Positions 32,965 to 42,119 of a stretch of 64,000 bases of DNA are shown piece after piece. The stretch is taken from positions 1,421,001 to 1,485,000 of the forward strand of contig NZ_CP136856.1 in the NCBI RefSeq assembly GCF_033807535.1. Direction: 5' to 3'. The position numbers and the translations under genes are program-made. Source of the stretch: Oceanisphaera sp. IT1-181. Its GTDB lineage: Bacteria; Pseudomonadota; Gammaproteobacteria; Enterobacterales; Aeromonadaceae. The notes under the pieces were generated by a model. It searched no databases. It was not told the origin of the DNA and worked only from the letters and a program-made list of their open reading frames with translations. How positions within the stretch are numbered: the stretch's first letter is position 1; every line of letters begins with the position of its first letter.

Positions 32965-35022
32965 GTGATAAAACGACTTAAACCCTATCTTGGTGTTGGC
33001 TTGGCGGCTTGGGTAGCCAGTAGCGCCGTGTTGGCTCAAGGCGACTTTTATATTGAGCTGCGCGGGCCTGAGTCTGCAGACAGCGCGCAAACCCGTGAGC
33101 CGGATCGTCCTGCCGCCGTACCACAAGCCAGCCCGGCTCAGCAAACTCGCCCTATTCAACAAATTGGCACTATACCCGCCCCGGCTGCCACAGCGGCGGG
33201 CCAATATGGGCCGGTGCGCAGTACAGATACGCTGTGGACCATAGCCGAAAAATATACGCGCTCGCCGGTAACGGTGCAGCAAACCATGGTGGCCTTGTAT
33301 CACCTTAATCCGCGCGCCTTTGTGCGTGGTAATATCAATAACTTACAGCGCGGCGTGCAATTACGTCTGCCCACCGCGAGTCAAGCACGCCAGCGTTCGG
33401 CCGGCGAAGCGCAAACAGAATTTAGCCGTTTAACGCGCCAAGGCAATCGCCGCGTCGTGCAAGGGGCTACAGCACCAGCCAGACCTCAAGTTGCCGTGGC
33501 ACAAGTTAGCTCTGTGACGCCTAAACCAGCACCTAAACCGACAGTTCAGCCAGCAGCGCAACCGATAGCCAGTACTAACACGGCGGCACCCACGGCCGCG
33601 CGGCCTCCGGTGACTGAGCCCACGCCTGCTGCTAATGGCTTAACTGAGCCTAAGGCGGCGACCAATGGCTTAACTGCGCCCAAAGCGGCACCGATAATCG
33701 CCGCAAACAATACCCCCGCCACGCCTGAACAAGCAGAAGATATGGCGTTAAATCGTCTACAGCTGCAATTGATGGACGAGCTGCGTGAGCAGGTGTCCAT
33801 GTCTAATGAGCAGTTAGCCAGTTTGGCGGATAATAATCAGGCGTTACGCCAACATTTGGCGCAATTAAGCGCCGAAGTGGCCGCGCTTAAAGCCAATACC
33901 GATGAGCGATCGAGTCAAGATGTGGCCCCAGAGGCCGAGCCTAAAGGTTGGTTACAAGAGTTGCTGAATAACCCCATTAACTTGGCGCTGATCCTCATCT
34001 TACCGGCCTTGTTGTTGCTGGCCTTGTTTACCTTGTGGTGGCGCAATCGTGAGCGTCGCGATCTCGCCGCCCAAGAGCAAGCATTAACTGAAAACAGCAT
34101 GATAATGGACGATGAGCGGGATGAGTTTGACGACTTGTTTGCCACGGCTGATGACAGTCTCGACGATGAAGCCGATGCCTTTGCCAGCCCTGAGCCCATT
34201 GCTGAGCAAGACATAGATGAAGATGCGTTTGCGCGCTTCTTAGAAGAACAGCAACAATTAGAAGAAGCGGAAGCCGGTCGGCAAGTAGAGGTCGAGGCAC
34301 CACAGCCGGTTGTTGAACCTGAACTCATTCCTGAGCCAGAGCTAACCCCCGAGCTTGAGCCTGAAGTGGATGAAGATCCGTTATTCGAAGATACCTTGTT
34401 TGAAGATGAGCAGTTTGAAGATCAAGAATTCGAAGACGAGCCGTTGGAAGATGACATACCTAAAGATATACCGCTTGAAGATCAGCTCTTTGAAGACGAA
34501 ATACCATTAACGACCACCACTGACTCGCTCAGTAATGAAGAGCTGGACGATTTATTTAATCCGCCCACGACTGCCGAAGCAGCCCCACTAACGGCAGACG
34601 TTGCGGAGCAAGCGCCAATTGAGCAGGATGAGCCGCCGGCCCGTTTGGTTGACGACTGGCCCGCTGAATCAATCGCCGACATGGAATCTGAGCTTGAGTC
34701 AGCGCCGGATCCTGAACCTTATGTGTCTGTCGACGAGCTGATGGCCGATGCGGAGCGGGGCGAAGGCCCAGATCCAGATCGCGAGCGTAAATTAGATCTG
34801 GAGCTAGACGATTATGCCAGCGTGATTGGTCAAGGGCAGGGCGTAGACATTGATATTGATGAAGGTGGCATGAGCGGCCAACTCGACTTGGCCCGCGCTT
34901 ATCTGGAAATTGACGATATCGACAGCGCCCGTGACCTGCTTAATGAAGCGCTTGAACGCGGCAACGCTGAGCAACAGCGTGATGCGAAGAAGCTATTACA
35001 GCGGCTCGATAAACGCGGTTGA
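32965..35022 (+). CDS. fimV: FimV/HubP-type polar landmark protein
   Basis: This 685-residue inner-membrane protein starts at GTG, with AAGGA ten bases upstream. A signal-like N-terminus (GVGLAAWVASSAVLA) leads to the conserved FYIELRGPE. A LysM-like peptidoglycan-binding region lies near 80-135 (DTLWTIAEKYTR ... LRLPTA). A Pro/Ala-rich linker contains a repeated ANGLTEPKAATNGLTAPKAA unit (about 220-245). A coiled coil precedes one membrane span at about 337-356 (NLALILILPALLLLALFTLW). The cytoplasmic part is very acidic (370-590, repeated FEDE/LEDE) and ends in the FimV C-terminal TPR-like helix pair (LARAYLEIDDIDSARDLLNE). FimV/HubP organises cell-pole proteins, type IV pili and flagella. 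It sits directly before truA, the usual order. Confidence 0.93.
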   Translation: MIKRLKPYLGVGLAAWVASSAVLAQGDFYIELRGPESADSAQTREPDRPAAVPQASPAQQTRPIQQIGTIPAPAATAAGQYGPVRSTDTLWTIAEKYTRSPVTVQQTMVALYHLNPRAFVRGNINNLQRGVQLRLPTASQARQRSAGEAQTEFSRLTRQGNRRVVQGATAPARPQVAVAQVSSVTPKPAPKPTVQPAAQPIASTNTAAPTAARPPVTEPTPAANGLTEPKAATNGLTAPKAAPIIAANNTPATPEQAEDMALNRLQLQLMDELREQVSMSNEQLASLADNNQALRQHLAQLSAEVAALKANTDERSSQDVAPEAEPKGWLQELLNNPINLALILILPALLLLALFTLWWRNRERRDLAAQEQALTENSMIMDDERDEFDDLFATADDSLDDEADAFASPEPIAEQDIDEDAFARFLEEQQQLEEAEAGRQVEVEAPQPVVEPELIPEPELTPELEPEVDEDPLFEDTLFEDEQFEDQEFEDEPLEDDIPKDIPLEDQLFEDEIPLTTTTDSLSNEELDDLFNPPTTAEAAPLTADVAEQAPIEQDEPPARLVDDWPAESIADMESELESAPDPEPYVSVDELMADAERGEGPDPDRERKLDLELDDYASVIGQGQGVDIDIDEGGMSGQLDLARAYLEIDDIDSARDLLNEALERGNAEQQRDAKKLLQRLDKRG

Positions 35023-35027
35023 TGCTC

Positions 35028-35056
35028 ACCGACCCCATTTATGGGGTCGGTATTCA
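35028..35056 (+). terminator. Terminator-like hairpin after fimV
   Basis: ACCGACCCCA (35028-35037) pairs with TGGGGTCGGT (35042-35051) over a 4-base loop and is followed by ATTCAATTTT. The T content is modest, so read-through into truA is possible. Confidence 0.6.
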
Positions 35057-35080
35057 ATTTTGTAGATTAACGAGTATAAT
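35053..35080 (+). promoter_or_regulatory. Candidate sigma-70 promoter of truA
   Basis: A perfect -10 box TATAAT lies at 35075-35080, 30 bp before the truA ATG. The best -35 match, TTCAAT at 35053-35058, is weak and spaced 16 bp. Confidence 0.4.
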
Positions 35081-35110
35081 CGCTCCCTTTAATCCCCTTG
35101 GAACTAATTT

Positions 35111-35905
35111 ATGCGCATTGCCCTTGGCATCGAGTATGACGGCAGTCAGTATTTTGGCTGGCAACGGCAACGAGACGTGACCAGTGTGCAAGCTGAGGTA
35201 GAAAAAGCCCTATCTAAAGTTGCTAATCATCCAGTGTTGGTACAATGCGCGGGCCGTACCGATACCGGCGTGCATGGCCTCGGCCAAGTGGTGCATTTTG
35301 ACACCCATGCGGATCGCCAAGCCAGTGCTTGGACCTTAGGCATGAATGCCAATTTACCCAAAGACATTGCCGTGCGCTGGGCTAAGCCCATGCCTGATGA
35401 TTTTCATGCGCGCTTCAGTGCTACCGCGCGCCGTTATCGCTACATTATTTATAACCACAATATGCGGCCTGCCATTTTGCACAGTGGCGTCAGCCATTAT
35501 GTGGGCGAGTTAGATGCAGACAAAATGCACGCTGCGGGCCAGTGTTTAGTGGGTGAACACGACTTTACCTCGTTTCGTGCCCTGCAATGCCAATCGCACA
35601 GCCCGCACCGCACCATTTTGCATTTAAATGTGCAGCGTTATGGGCATTACGTGGTGTTAGATGTGAAAGCCAATGCGTTTGTACACCATATGGTACGTAA
35701 CATTGCCGGCACCTTAATTAAGGTGGGCTTAGGTGATGCAGACGAGGCGTGGGTGGGTGAAGTATTGGCGGTGCGCGATCGTAGATTGGCGGGGCACACG
35801 GCTAAGGCCGGCGGTTTATATATGGTGGCTGTGGATTATCCTGATGCCTTTGAGGTGCCTAAGCCTGCAGCTGGGCCCTTATGGCTACCAGAGTCCTTGC
35901 GCTAA
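35111..35905 (+). CDS. truA: tRNA pseudouridine(38-40) synthase TruA
   Basis: This 264-residue enzyme converts uridines 38-40 of the tRNA anticodon arm to pseudouridine. The catalytic Asp lies in CAGRTDTGVHGLGQVVHF near residue 54. Other marks are MRIALGIEYDGSQYFGWQRQ at the start, HDFTSFRALQCQS and ANAFVHHMVRNIAGTL. The length is normal. It follows fimV, as in Aeromonas and Vibrio, and precedes accD. Confidence 0.97.
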   Translation: MRIALGIEYDGSQYFGWQRQRDVTSVQAEVEKALSKVANHPVLVQCAGRTDTGVHGLGQVVHFDTHADRQASAWTLGMNANLPKDIAVRWAKPMPDDFHARFSATARRYRYIIYNHNMRPAILHSGVSHYVGELDADKMHAAGQCLVGEHDFTSFRALQCQSHSPHRTILHLNVQRYGHYVVLDVKANAFVHHMVRNIAGTLIKVGLGDADEAWVGEVLAVRDRRLAGHTAKAGGLYMVAVDYPDAFEVPKPAAGPLWLPESLR

Positions 35906-36195
35906 GGCGCAGGGCTTAAGTAGCAGGCCAAGTACACTCAGGGCAAAGGGTACAGTGACACGCGAACAAAACAATTGAGCGGTATAGAGAGCCAAGCTGA
36001 GTCGTATAGAAAACTAAACAGCGTCTCTAACCGTCTTCGAAGTGAACTTTTTTACTCACCTTTTTATCAACCTAAAGGCTGATATATGGTTTAATGCCCG
36101 CCATCAGATGGTGGGCAGTTGCTGGGAATAAGAAACGCCGGCAACAGTAAGCCAACAGCCTATAGATTAATGATGCAATCAAGCTAAGGATTTCC
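35906..36195. promoter_or_regulatory. accD upstream region with a hairpin
   Basis: These 290 bp contain a hairpin at 36094-36116 (TGCCCGCCAT-CAG-ATGGTGGGCA, one G-U pair) about 80 bp before the accD start, without a T run. It may stabilise or regulate the accD-folC message. The remainder is AT-rich and probably holds the promoter. Confidence 0.35.
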
Positions 36196-37089
36196 ATGAG
36201 CTGGCTAGACAAAATTCTTCCTAAGAATAAAAACATTGGTATTCGTCGTCAGAGCGTCCCAGAAGGGGTGTGGAGCAAATGTGGCAGCTGTGAGCAAGTT
36301 TTATACCGTGCCGAGCTCGAACGCCAATTAGAAGTGTGCCCTAAGTGTAATCACCACATGCGCATTGGCGCGCGTTTACGCTTGGATAAATTCCTCGATG
36401 CGCAGAACCGCGTAGAATTGGGCGTGGAGTTTGAGCCACAAGATATCTTGAAGTTTAAAGACTCTAAGCGCTATAAAGACCGCATTAGTGCGGCCCAAAA
36501 AGCCAGCAATGAAAAAGACGCACTGGTTGCCATGACGGGTACCTTAAAAGGCCTGCCTGTAGCCGTGTGTGCTTTTGAATTCTCCTTTATGGGTGGATCC
36601 ATGGCATCGGTGGTGGGTGCTCGCTTTATTGAAGCGGTAAATGCCTGTATCGAAGATCGCCGCGCCTTGGTGTGCTTCTCTTCATCTGGCGGCGCGCGCA
36701 TGCAAGAAGCCTTGTTCTCCTTGATGCAAATGGCCAAAACCAGTGCTGCCTTAAATCGTTTATCAGCAGCAGGTTTGCCATTTATTTCCGTATTAACCGA
36801 CCCGACCATGGGCGGCGTGTCCGCCAGTTTGGCCATGCTAGGCGACATTAATATTGGCGAGCCTAAAGCGTTAATCGGTTTTGCCGGCCCGCGGGTAATT
36901 GAGCAAACCGTACGTGAAAAATTGCCTGAAGGCTTCCAGCGCAGTGAGTTCTTGCTGGAGCACGGTGCCATCGACATGATTGTGGATCGTCGTGAAATGC
37001 GCGATACCGTGGCCGGTTTAGTGGGTAAACTGATGAATCTTGAGGCTGCTGAAAGCAAGCCATTAGATCATGAGGCGGTAAAAGTCTAA
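36196..37089 (+). CDS. accD: Acetyl-CoA carboxylase carboxyltransferase subunit beta
   Basis: This 297-residue subunit of the carboxyltransferase that makes malonyl-CoA, the first step of fatty acid synthesis, pairs with AccA (not in this window). The N-terminal zinc finger is intact: CGSCEQVL and CPKCNHHMRIG, with four Cys near residues 28-51. The crotonase-like carboxyltransferase domain follows with FEFSFMGGSMASVVGARFIE, SSSGGARMQEALFSLMQMA and DPTMGGVSASLAMLGDI. AAGGA precedes the ATG. The stop overlaps the folC ATG by one base (TAATG). Confidence 0.98.
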   Translation: MSWLDKILPKNKNIGIRRQSVPEGVWSKCGSCEQVLYRAELERQLEVCPKCNHHMRIGARLRLDKFLDAQNRVELGVEFEPQDILKFKDSKRYKDRISAAQKASNEKDALVAMTGTLKGLPVAVCAFEFSFMGGSMASVVGARFIEAVNACIEDRRALVCFSSSGGARMQEALFSLMQMAKTSAALNRLSAAGLPFISVLTDPTMGGVSASLAMLGDINIGEPKALIGFAGPRVIEQTVREKLPEGFQRSEFLLEHGAIDMIVDRREMRDTVAGLVGKLMNLEAAESKPLDHEAVKV

Positions 37090-38387
37090 TGAGCCGCATG
37101 GTTGAGCCTGAGTCTGTATCTAAGCTTGAGCAGCAGCGCACCTTAGCGGACTGGTTAGTGGTGCTGGAAGGGCTCAATATGGCTCATATTGAGCTGGGTT
37201 TAGCGCGCATGTCATTGCTGGCTGAGCGCTTAAACTTGCTCAGTTTGCCAAGCCATGTGATAACCGTTGGTGGCACCAATGGCAAAGGCACCACCTGTGC
37301 CTTGCTGGAGTCCATGCTGCGTGCGGGTGGCGTGAGTGTGGGCGTATATTCCTCGCCTCACTTAGTCGATTATCGTGAGCGGGTGCGCATTAACGGTAAC
37401 AGCCCTGCAGCCGCGGATTTTTGTGACGCCTTTGCAGCGGTAGAAGCAGCGCGGCTTGATGATGAGGGTCGTGAAACGGCACTCACGTATTTTGAGTTCA
37501 CGACACTGGCGGCACTGTGGCTATTTCGCGCCGCTGCACCCAAGGTGGTGTTATTAGAGGTCGGCTTAGGCGGGCGGTTAGATGCCACTAATGTGGTGGC
37601 CTCTGAACAAGCCGTGGTCACCACTATTTCTTTGGATCACACAGACTGGCTAGGCGATGACCGCGAGAGTGTCGGTTTTGAAAAAGCCGGCATTTTTCGA
37701 CGCGCGAAACCGGCAGTGTGCGGCGATGCCAATCCACCGGCCTCGTTGTTGGCCCATGCGGCCAGCCTTGATACGCCACTGTTTTGCACTGGGCGTGACT
37801 ACACTTGGTCGTTAGCAGACAAACAGGGGCAAGTTGCCGGCACGACTTGGTCGTTTCATGGCTTAGGCTTGGCATTGGACGATTTGCCCACACCTGCGCT
37901 ACCGGTGATGAATGCGGCCACCGCTCTTGCGGCGCTGGCCTTATCGCCGTTTGTACTGAGCGAGCAAGCTATTCGTAACGGCTTGATGCAGGCCCAATTA
38001 ACTGGGCGTTTACAGCAACTTAGCGCACAGTTGTGGGTAGATGTGGCCCATAATCCTGAGTCTGCTGAGTATCTTGCGAGCCAACTCAGCCGCATTAGAA
38101 AGTCTGGGCGTTTATTAGGCGTGGTAGGTATGCTTAAAGATAAAGACATTGAACACAGCTTAGCGCCGTTAGCGGACCAACTTGATGGCTGGTATTTAGC
38201 CAGCTTGGGGGGGCCACGCGGCGCCAGTGCGGCTGAATTAGCGCAGTGGCAAGCCGGTGCCTGTTTTGATTCTGTGGCTGAGGCTTTGGCTGCGGCAGAA
38301 ATCGATGCTAATGAGCAAGATGTGATTATTGCGTTCGGCTCTTTTTTTACGGTTGCCGACATTTTGGCGAGCAAAGAGTGGCAATGA
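37089..38387 (+). CDS. folC: Bifunctional folylpolyglutamate / dihydrofolate synthase
   Basis: This 432-residue ATP-dependent Mur-ligase-type enzyme adds L-glutamate to dihydropteroate and to folates. The P-loop is VGGTNGKGTTCALLESML near residue 59. Further motifs are YSSPHLVDYRERVRINGN, LEVGLGGRLDATNVV, ISLDHTDWLGDDRESVGFEKAGI and VDVAHNPESAEYLASQL. It is translationally coupled to accD (TAATG). This accD-folC-dedD order is standard in gammaproteobacteria. Confidence 0.97.
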   Translation: MSRMVEPESVSKLEQQRTLADWLVVLEGLNMAHIELGLARMSLLAERLNLLSLPSHVITVGGTNGKGTTCALLESMLRAGGVSVGVYSSPHLVDYRERVRINGNSPAAADFCDAFAAVEAARLDDEGRETALTYFEFTTLAALWLFRAAAPKVVLLEVGLGGRLDATNVVASEQAVVTTISLDHTDWLGDDRESVGFEKAGIFRRAKPAVCGDANPPASLLAHAASLDTPLFCTGRDYTWSLADKQGQVAGTTWSFHGLGLALDDLPTPALPVMNAATALAALALSPFVLSEQAIRNGLMQAQLTGRLQQLSAQLWVDVAHNPESAEYLASQLSRIRKSGRLLGVVGMLKDKDIEHSLAPLADQLDGWYLASLGGPRGASAAELAQWQAGACFDSVAEALAAAEIDANEQDVIIAFGSFFTVADILASKEWQ

Positions 38388-38507
38388 AAACGTCAGCAAA
38401 TAATTAGTTAGCAAACCATGAGTTAGAAATAAGTCAGTTAGTAAAAAAATCGGTGGCAAACAAGCCATAAATTATGCCGGTAGCGGCGTTTAGTGAAGGA
38501 GCGGGCT

Positions 38508-39344
38508 TTGGCCACACAGTTTCAGCAGCGATTAATCGGTACCGTGATCATAGTGGCCATTGGGGTAATTTTTTTACCGGACTTACTGAGCGGTAAAAAA
38601 CAGCTCGTGCCTGACGAAGCCGTAACCATACCGCTGCGCCCGCAGCTTGATGCGCCTTTGCAAGCCATTACTCCACCGCCTCGCCCAGGCACAGAAGCGG
38701 CCGGTAGAGCGGCAGAAGCTGCGCAACAAGTGGCAGCGGCAGCGGAGCAACTGGCGGCTCAGCAAGCGGCTGCACAACAGGCGGGTTTACAGCAATCTGC
38801 CCCACAGCAAGCAGCGCCAGCTCAGCCGGTCGCTGAAGTGTGGACCATAGAGCAAACGCAAGAAGCGCCGCCGGTCGCGCCTAAACCCGCACCGCAACCT
38901 CAAGCTGTGGTTCAGGCACCGGCACCGCAGCCTAAACCTGCGCCTGTCCCGCAGCCAGCGCCACAGCCAGTGACTAAGCCTGCCCCGCAGCCAGTAGCTC
39001 AGCCACGGCTGGTAGCAGGGCAAATACAGCAAATTGAGCCCAGAGTCGTGACGCCACAGCCACAAACTCAACAAGCGGCGCCTCAAGCTCCCGCACAGCC
39101 AGCTGGTGCTGCACAAGGTCAATTTGTGGTGCAACTGGGTGCGTTTCGTAATGCGGCAAACGTGAACGCCTTAGTGCAGAAGCTAAGAGCGGCGGGCTAT
39201 AACGCACAAACTACGCCCAGTACCCCCCGCGAAGGCGAGCTAAACCGCGTTTGGGTGGGTCCTGCGAGTAAGGCTAGCTTAGACCAACAACTGCCCGCAT
39301 TGCAGCGCCTCACTGGCCTCAATGGCAGTGTAAGGCCTAAGTAG
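38508..39344 (+). CDS. dedD: DedD-like SPOR-domain cell division protein
   Basis: This 278-residue inner-membrane protein of the divisome has one membrane span near residues 8-27 (IGTVIIVAIGVIFLPDLLSG). A long Pro/Ala/Gln-rich periplasmic linker contains many PAPQP units. A C-terminal SPOR domain (GQFVVQLGAFRNAANVNALV ... LRAAGYNAQTTP) binds denuded septal peptidoglycan. The start is taken as a TTG at 38508 because AAGGAG ends seven bases before it and the protein then begins ATQFQQRLIG, as in other DedD; a GTG at 38493 is the alternative. In relatives cvpA and purF follow; here a terminator and repeats follow, so local order is broken. Confidence 0.85.
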   Translation: MATQFQQRLIGTVIIVAIGVIFLPDLLSGKKQLVPDEAVTIPLRPQLDAPLQAITPPPRPGTEAAGRAAEAAQQVAAAAEQLAAQQAAAQQAGLQQSAPQQAAPAQPVAEVWTIEQTQEAPPVAPKPAPQPQAVVQAPAPQPKPAPVPQPAPQPVTKPAPQPVAQPRLVAGQIQQIEPRVVTPQPQTQQAAPQAPAQPAGAAQGQFVVQLGAFRNAANVNALVQKLRAAGYNAQTTPSTPREGELNRVWVGPASKASLDQQLPALQRLTGLNGSVRPK

Positions 39345-39377
39345 CCAACAGCGCCGAGCGCCAAGCACCAAGAAAAA

Positions 39378-39414
39378 TAAAACCCGAGTCTGTGACACAG
39401 ACTCGGGTTTTTTG
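39378..39414 (+). terminator. Intrinsic terminator after dedD
   Basis: A perfect 14-bp stem (39381-39394 with 39396-39409, AACCCGAGTCTGTG) is followed by TTTTTT. Confidence 0.9.
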
Positions 39415-39473
39415 TTTCTGTCGACCAGCGTAGCTGGATGAGTTTAAATATTTACTACAGAAGGACGATATTT

Positions 39474-39527
39474 TGTAGCCGCCCGTCTCTTTGGTAAAGA
39501 GGACTTCGGCGGGCCAGCGTAGCTGGA
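39474..39527. repeat. 54-bp dispersed palindromic repeat, copy 3
   Basis: This is an inverted copy of the 9667-9720 and 29756-29808 repeats: TGTAGCCGCCCGTCTCTTTG, then TAAAGAGGACTTCGGCGGG and CCAGCGTAGCTGG. A half copy (GACCAGCGTAGCTGGATG) precedes it at about 39422. A GAATACTCTTTAAA follows near 39556. GGTGCTAGGCGCTCGGTG lies at about 39641, next to the aguA stop. Confidence 0.75.
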
Positions 39528-39645
39528 TGTGTTGAAACAACGAGCAAGACAGTGGCGAATACTCTTTAAATAAAACAGGGCCACACTACAAGCTATTTAT
39601 CTATAACAGGGCACCGATAAAGCGGTGCCTGTCTTTAGCTTGGTG

Positions 39646-40719
39646 CTAGGCGCTCGGTGTACTTTTAGGGATCTGCTGAGTGATGCAGTGGATATTACCG
39701 CCGCCGAGTAAAATCTCGCGCGCTGCTATACCCACGACTTCAAGCTCGGGGAAGATAGTTTCCAGCATGGCTTGGGCTGCACCGTCCGTCTTAGGGTCGA
39801 GCAACGGAAAGATTAACCGCTGATTGGTGATTAAAAAATTCACGTAAGAGCCGGCCATGCGCTCACCGGCCACCCTGGGTATGGCGGATCCAGTTTGCAC
39901 ACCGGCGGCTTCTTGCTCTGTGATGTACAAGGGGCCTGGCTGGGGAAGCTTCCAGATTTTAAGCGCACGGCCCTGCGCATCTCGTGCTTCACTCAGCACT
40001 TTATACGCGGCTTGTGAACGGGCGTATTGCGGGTCGGCGGCATCGTCCGTCCAGTGCAGTATCACTTCACCGGGGCGGGCAAAGCAGGCCATGTTATCGA
40101 TGTGACCGTCGGTTTCATCCAGATGCACTCCTAATGGCAGCCAGATAAAATGGGTCACGCCCAAAGACTCAGCCAATACTTGCTCGATGTCGGCTTGGCT
40201 TAAATCCGGATTACGGTTTTGATTGAGTAAGCACTCAGCCGTGGTGAGCAGGGTGCCTTCACCGTCCACATGAATCGAGCCGCCTTCTAAGATCAAGGCG
40301 TTATCTTGTTGGGTGATGCCAAGCTCACGCAACATGGCACTGGCCATGAGTTGGTCTTGGTCCCATGACTCATACAAGCCTTCTTGCTCGCCACCCCAAG
40401 CGTTAAACACCCAGCTAATGCCAGCACGCTCGCCTTGGTTATTCAGCACCACGGTGGGGCCTGTATCCCGAGCCCAAGCATCATCACTGTCGATGGCCAC
40501 GAGTTTGACGTGTGCGGGCATTATCGCCTTGGCCTTAGGCATGTCTTGCTCAGGCACTGCCATATACACAGGTGTCGCGACCGCTATGGCCTCAGCCAAT
40601 TTGGCAAAGGTGGCCTGTGCGGGTGCGGCTTGCTCACGCCAGTTATCGGGGCGATGGGGCCAAATCATCCACACCGCCTCTTGTGCTGCCCATTCGCCGG
40701 GCATGTAAAAGTTAGCCAT
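39646..40719 (-). CDS. aguA: Agmatine deiminase AguA
   Basis: This 357-residue enzyme converts agmatine to N-carbamoylputrescine and ammonia. The catalytic Cys lies near the C-terminus in LLGGGNIHCITQQIP. Other conserved parts are MIWPHRPDNW, DSDDAWARDTGPTVV, the EGGSIHVDGEGT motif and HLDETDGHIDN. The ATG overlaps the TAA of aguB (40719-40721), so the start at 40719 is preferred over a longer frame reaching 40800. With aguB it forms a two-gene operon for putrescine production from agmatine. Confidence 0.96.
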   Translation of the reverse strand: MANFYMPGEWAAQEAVWMIWPHRPDNWREQAAPAQATFAKLAEAIAVATPVYMAVPEQDMPKAKAIMPAHVKLVAIDSDDAWARDTGPTVVLNNQGERAGISWVFNAWGGEQEGLYESWDQDQLMASAMLRELGITQQDNALILEGGSIHVDGEGTLLTTAECLLNQNRNPDLSQADIEQVLAESLGVTHFIWLPLGVHLDETDGHIDNMACFARPGEVILHWTDDAADPQYARSQAAYKVLSEARDAQGRALKIWKLPQPGPLYITEQEAAGVQTGSAIPRVAGERMAGSYVNFLITNQRLIFPLLDPKTDGAAQAMLETIFPELEVVGIAAREILLGGGNIHCITQQIPKSTPSA

Positions 40720-41609
40720 TATCGGCCACCTTCGCGTTTGCCGTCTGAGGTCTGCACAGTGTGATACATAGCAGGGCGACGGTCGCGGAACAATCCCCAA
40801 CTGGCGCGGGTATTCGCAATCTGCTCTAAGTCGAAGCTGTGGACGATAACGCCGCTAGTGGTTTTATCGGCTTGTTGCACCAAGGCGCCTAGTTCGTCGG
40901 TAATAAAGGAGGAGCCGTAAAAGGTGGTTTCAAGGCCCTCGATAAACTTACTGTGCTCGGTGCCAATGCGGTTGGACGCTATTACCGGCACCAAATTGGC
41001 GGCGGCGTGGCCTTGTTGAGTACGCGTCCAATGCGGCTGGCTGTCGATACTGGCATCTTGGGGCTCGGTGCCAATAGCGGTGGGGAAGAACATTAGTTCT
41101 GCACCCATTAACGCCATACTGCGGGCAGTTTCAGGAAACCACTGATCCCAACAAATGGCCACGCCAATTTTGGCATAACGGGTTTGCCAAACTTTAAAGC
41201 CGGTGTCGCCGGGCGTGAAAAACTGCTTTTCTTGATAGCCAGGGCCATTCGGAATATGCGTTTTTCGATACAGATCCAACACGCTGCCATCAGCATCGAT
41301 CACCACCAGTGAGTTATAAAAGGCGGTACCGGCGCGCTCAAAAAAGCTCAATGGCAACACCACGGCCAGCTCTTTAGCCAGCGCTTGAAAATGGCGGATC
41401 AGCGGGCTGTTATCCACTTCTTGGGCCAGCGCAAAATGCTCTGGACTTTGGTCGATACAAAAGTAGGGTGCGGCAAAGAGCTCTTGAATAAGAATAATCT
41501 GTGCGCCTTGAGCGGCGGCGTCGCGCACTAACTGTTCGGCACGCGCGATATTGTCATCTTGATCCCAGCTACAAGCCATCTGGGTGGCGGCGACACTAAC
41601 CATTGCCAT
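40719..41609 (-). CDS. aguB: N-carbamoylputrescine amidase AguB
   Basis: This 296-residue nitrilase-superfamily enzyme hydrolyses N-carbamoylputrescine to putrescine, CO2 and ammonia. The catalytic triad is visible: Glu in LIQELFAAPYFC, Lys in YRKTHIPNGPGYQEK and Cys in GVAICWDQWFPETAR. Adjacent aguA supplies the substrate. GAGGAA lies nine bases before the ATG. In this operon aguB comes first. Confidence 0.97.
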   Translation of the reverse strand: MAMVSVAATQMACSWDQDDNIARAEQLVRDAAAQGAQIILIQELFAAPYFCIDQSPEHFALAQEVDNSPLIRHFQALAKELAVVLPLSFFERAGTAFYNSLVVIDADGSVLDLYRKTHIPNGPGYQEKQFFTPGDTGFKVWQTRYAKIGVAICWDQWFPETARSMALMGAELMFFPTAIGTEPQDASIDSQPHWTRTQQGHAAANLVPVIASNRIGTEHSKFIEGLETTFYGSSFITDELGALVQQADKTTSGVIVHSFDLEQIANTRASWGLFRDRRPAMYHTVQTSDGKREGGR

Positions 41610-41850
41610 GTTTAATTCCTCAACGTAATAAATGTGGGCGAGTCGACAAGGAACTTGAAGGCGTTATCACTCCCACCATGGGCGGCCAAGCCATTCCTTT
41701 TATTACAACTCAATTTTAAGGCCGCAGTGTGCCTTTAAGGTTGGCATCTCGCAATTAGATAATGCGATTTTTTTGAGTTCAATGGCGAACCAAACCCTCA
41801 ACATCAAGAAAAAACATCGAACCTAAAGCAGCGTATAGTTTTGCTATTGG

Positions 41851-41985
41851 GTAAAGGCCGCTTCAGTTGGCCGATCTTGCGTCGCAGAACTAAGAACCTA
41901 AAAACAACACTGATATTAAACTTGGTGTTGGTTGATGGTTTCTTGTGCCGCTGCGCGCCACCGGCCAGCTAAAGCGGCCTCTACG
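41851..41985. repeat. MITE-like element with GTA-AGGCCGC ends, copy 2
   Basis: The ends GTAAAGGCCGCTTCAG and CTAAAGCGGCCTCTAC are imperfect inverted repeats. The right part CTGCGCGCCACCGGCCAGCT is shared with 21342-21467, 52740-52779 and 12099-12140. The middle differs between copies. It encodes nothing. Confidence 0.55.
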
Positions 41986-42026
41986 GTGCACCAGCGCTCC
42001 CCAGTGCTATGCCTTTCTCTAACCAA

Positions 42027-42062
42027 AAAAGCCGCCAACCCCATGTGGGTTGACGGCTTTTT
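42027..42062 (-). terminator. Intrinsic terminator of the antiporter gene
   Basis: AAAGCCGCCAACCC pairs with GGGTTGACGGCTTT with one mismatch, flanked by A and T runs. It can act in both directions and lies 58 bp beyond the minus-strand stop. Confidence 0.8.
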
Positions 42063-42119
42063 ATATTTTATGTTTAACGGATAGCGTAAAACGTAAAACG
42101 TAAGGCGTACAGCTAGCAG

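Larger units (their letters stand above)
41610..42119. other. Gene-free region between aguB and the antiporter gene
   Basis: These 510 bp hold the aguB promoter region, a MITE-like repeat (41851-41985), a terminator (42027-42062) and a GCGTAAAACGTAAGGCGTAC motif block at 42078-42117. No gene is seen. Confidence 0.5.

Noticed and set aside
36094..36116. Intrinsic terminator upstream of accD
   Set aside because: A good hairpin is present, but no T run follows in either direction.
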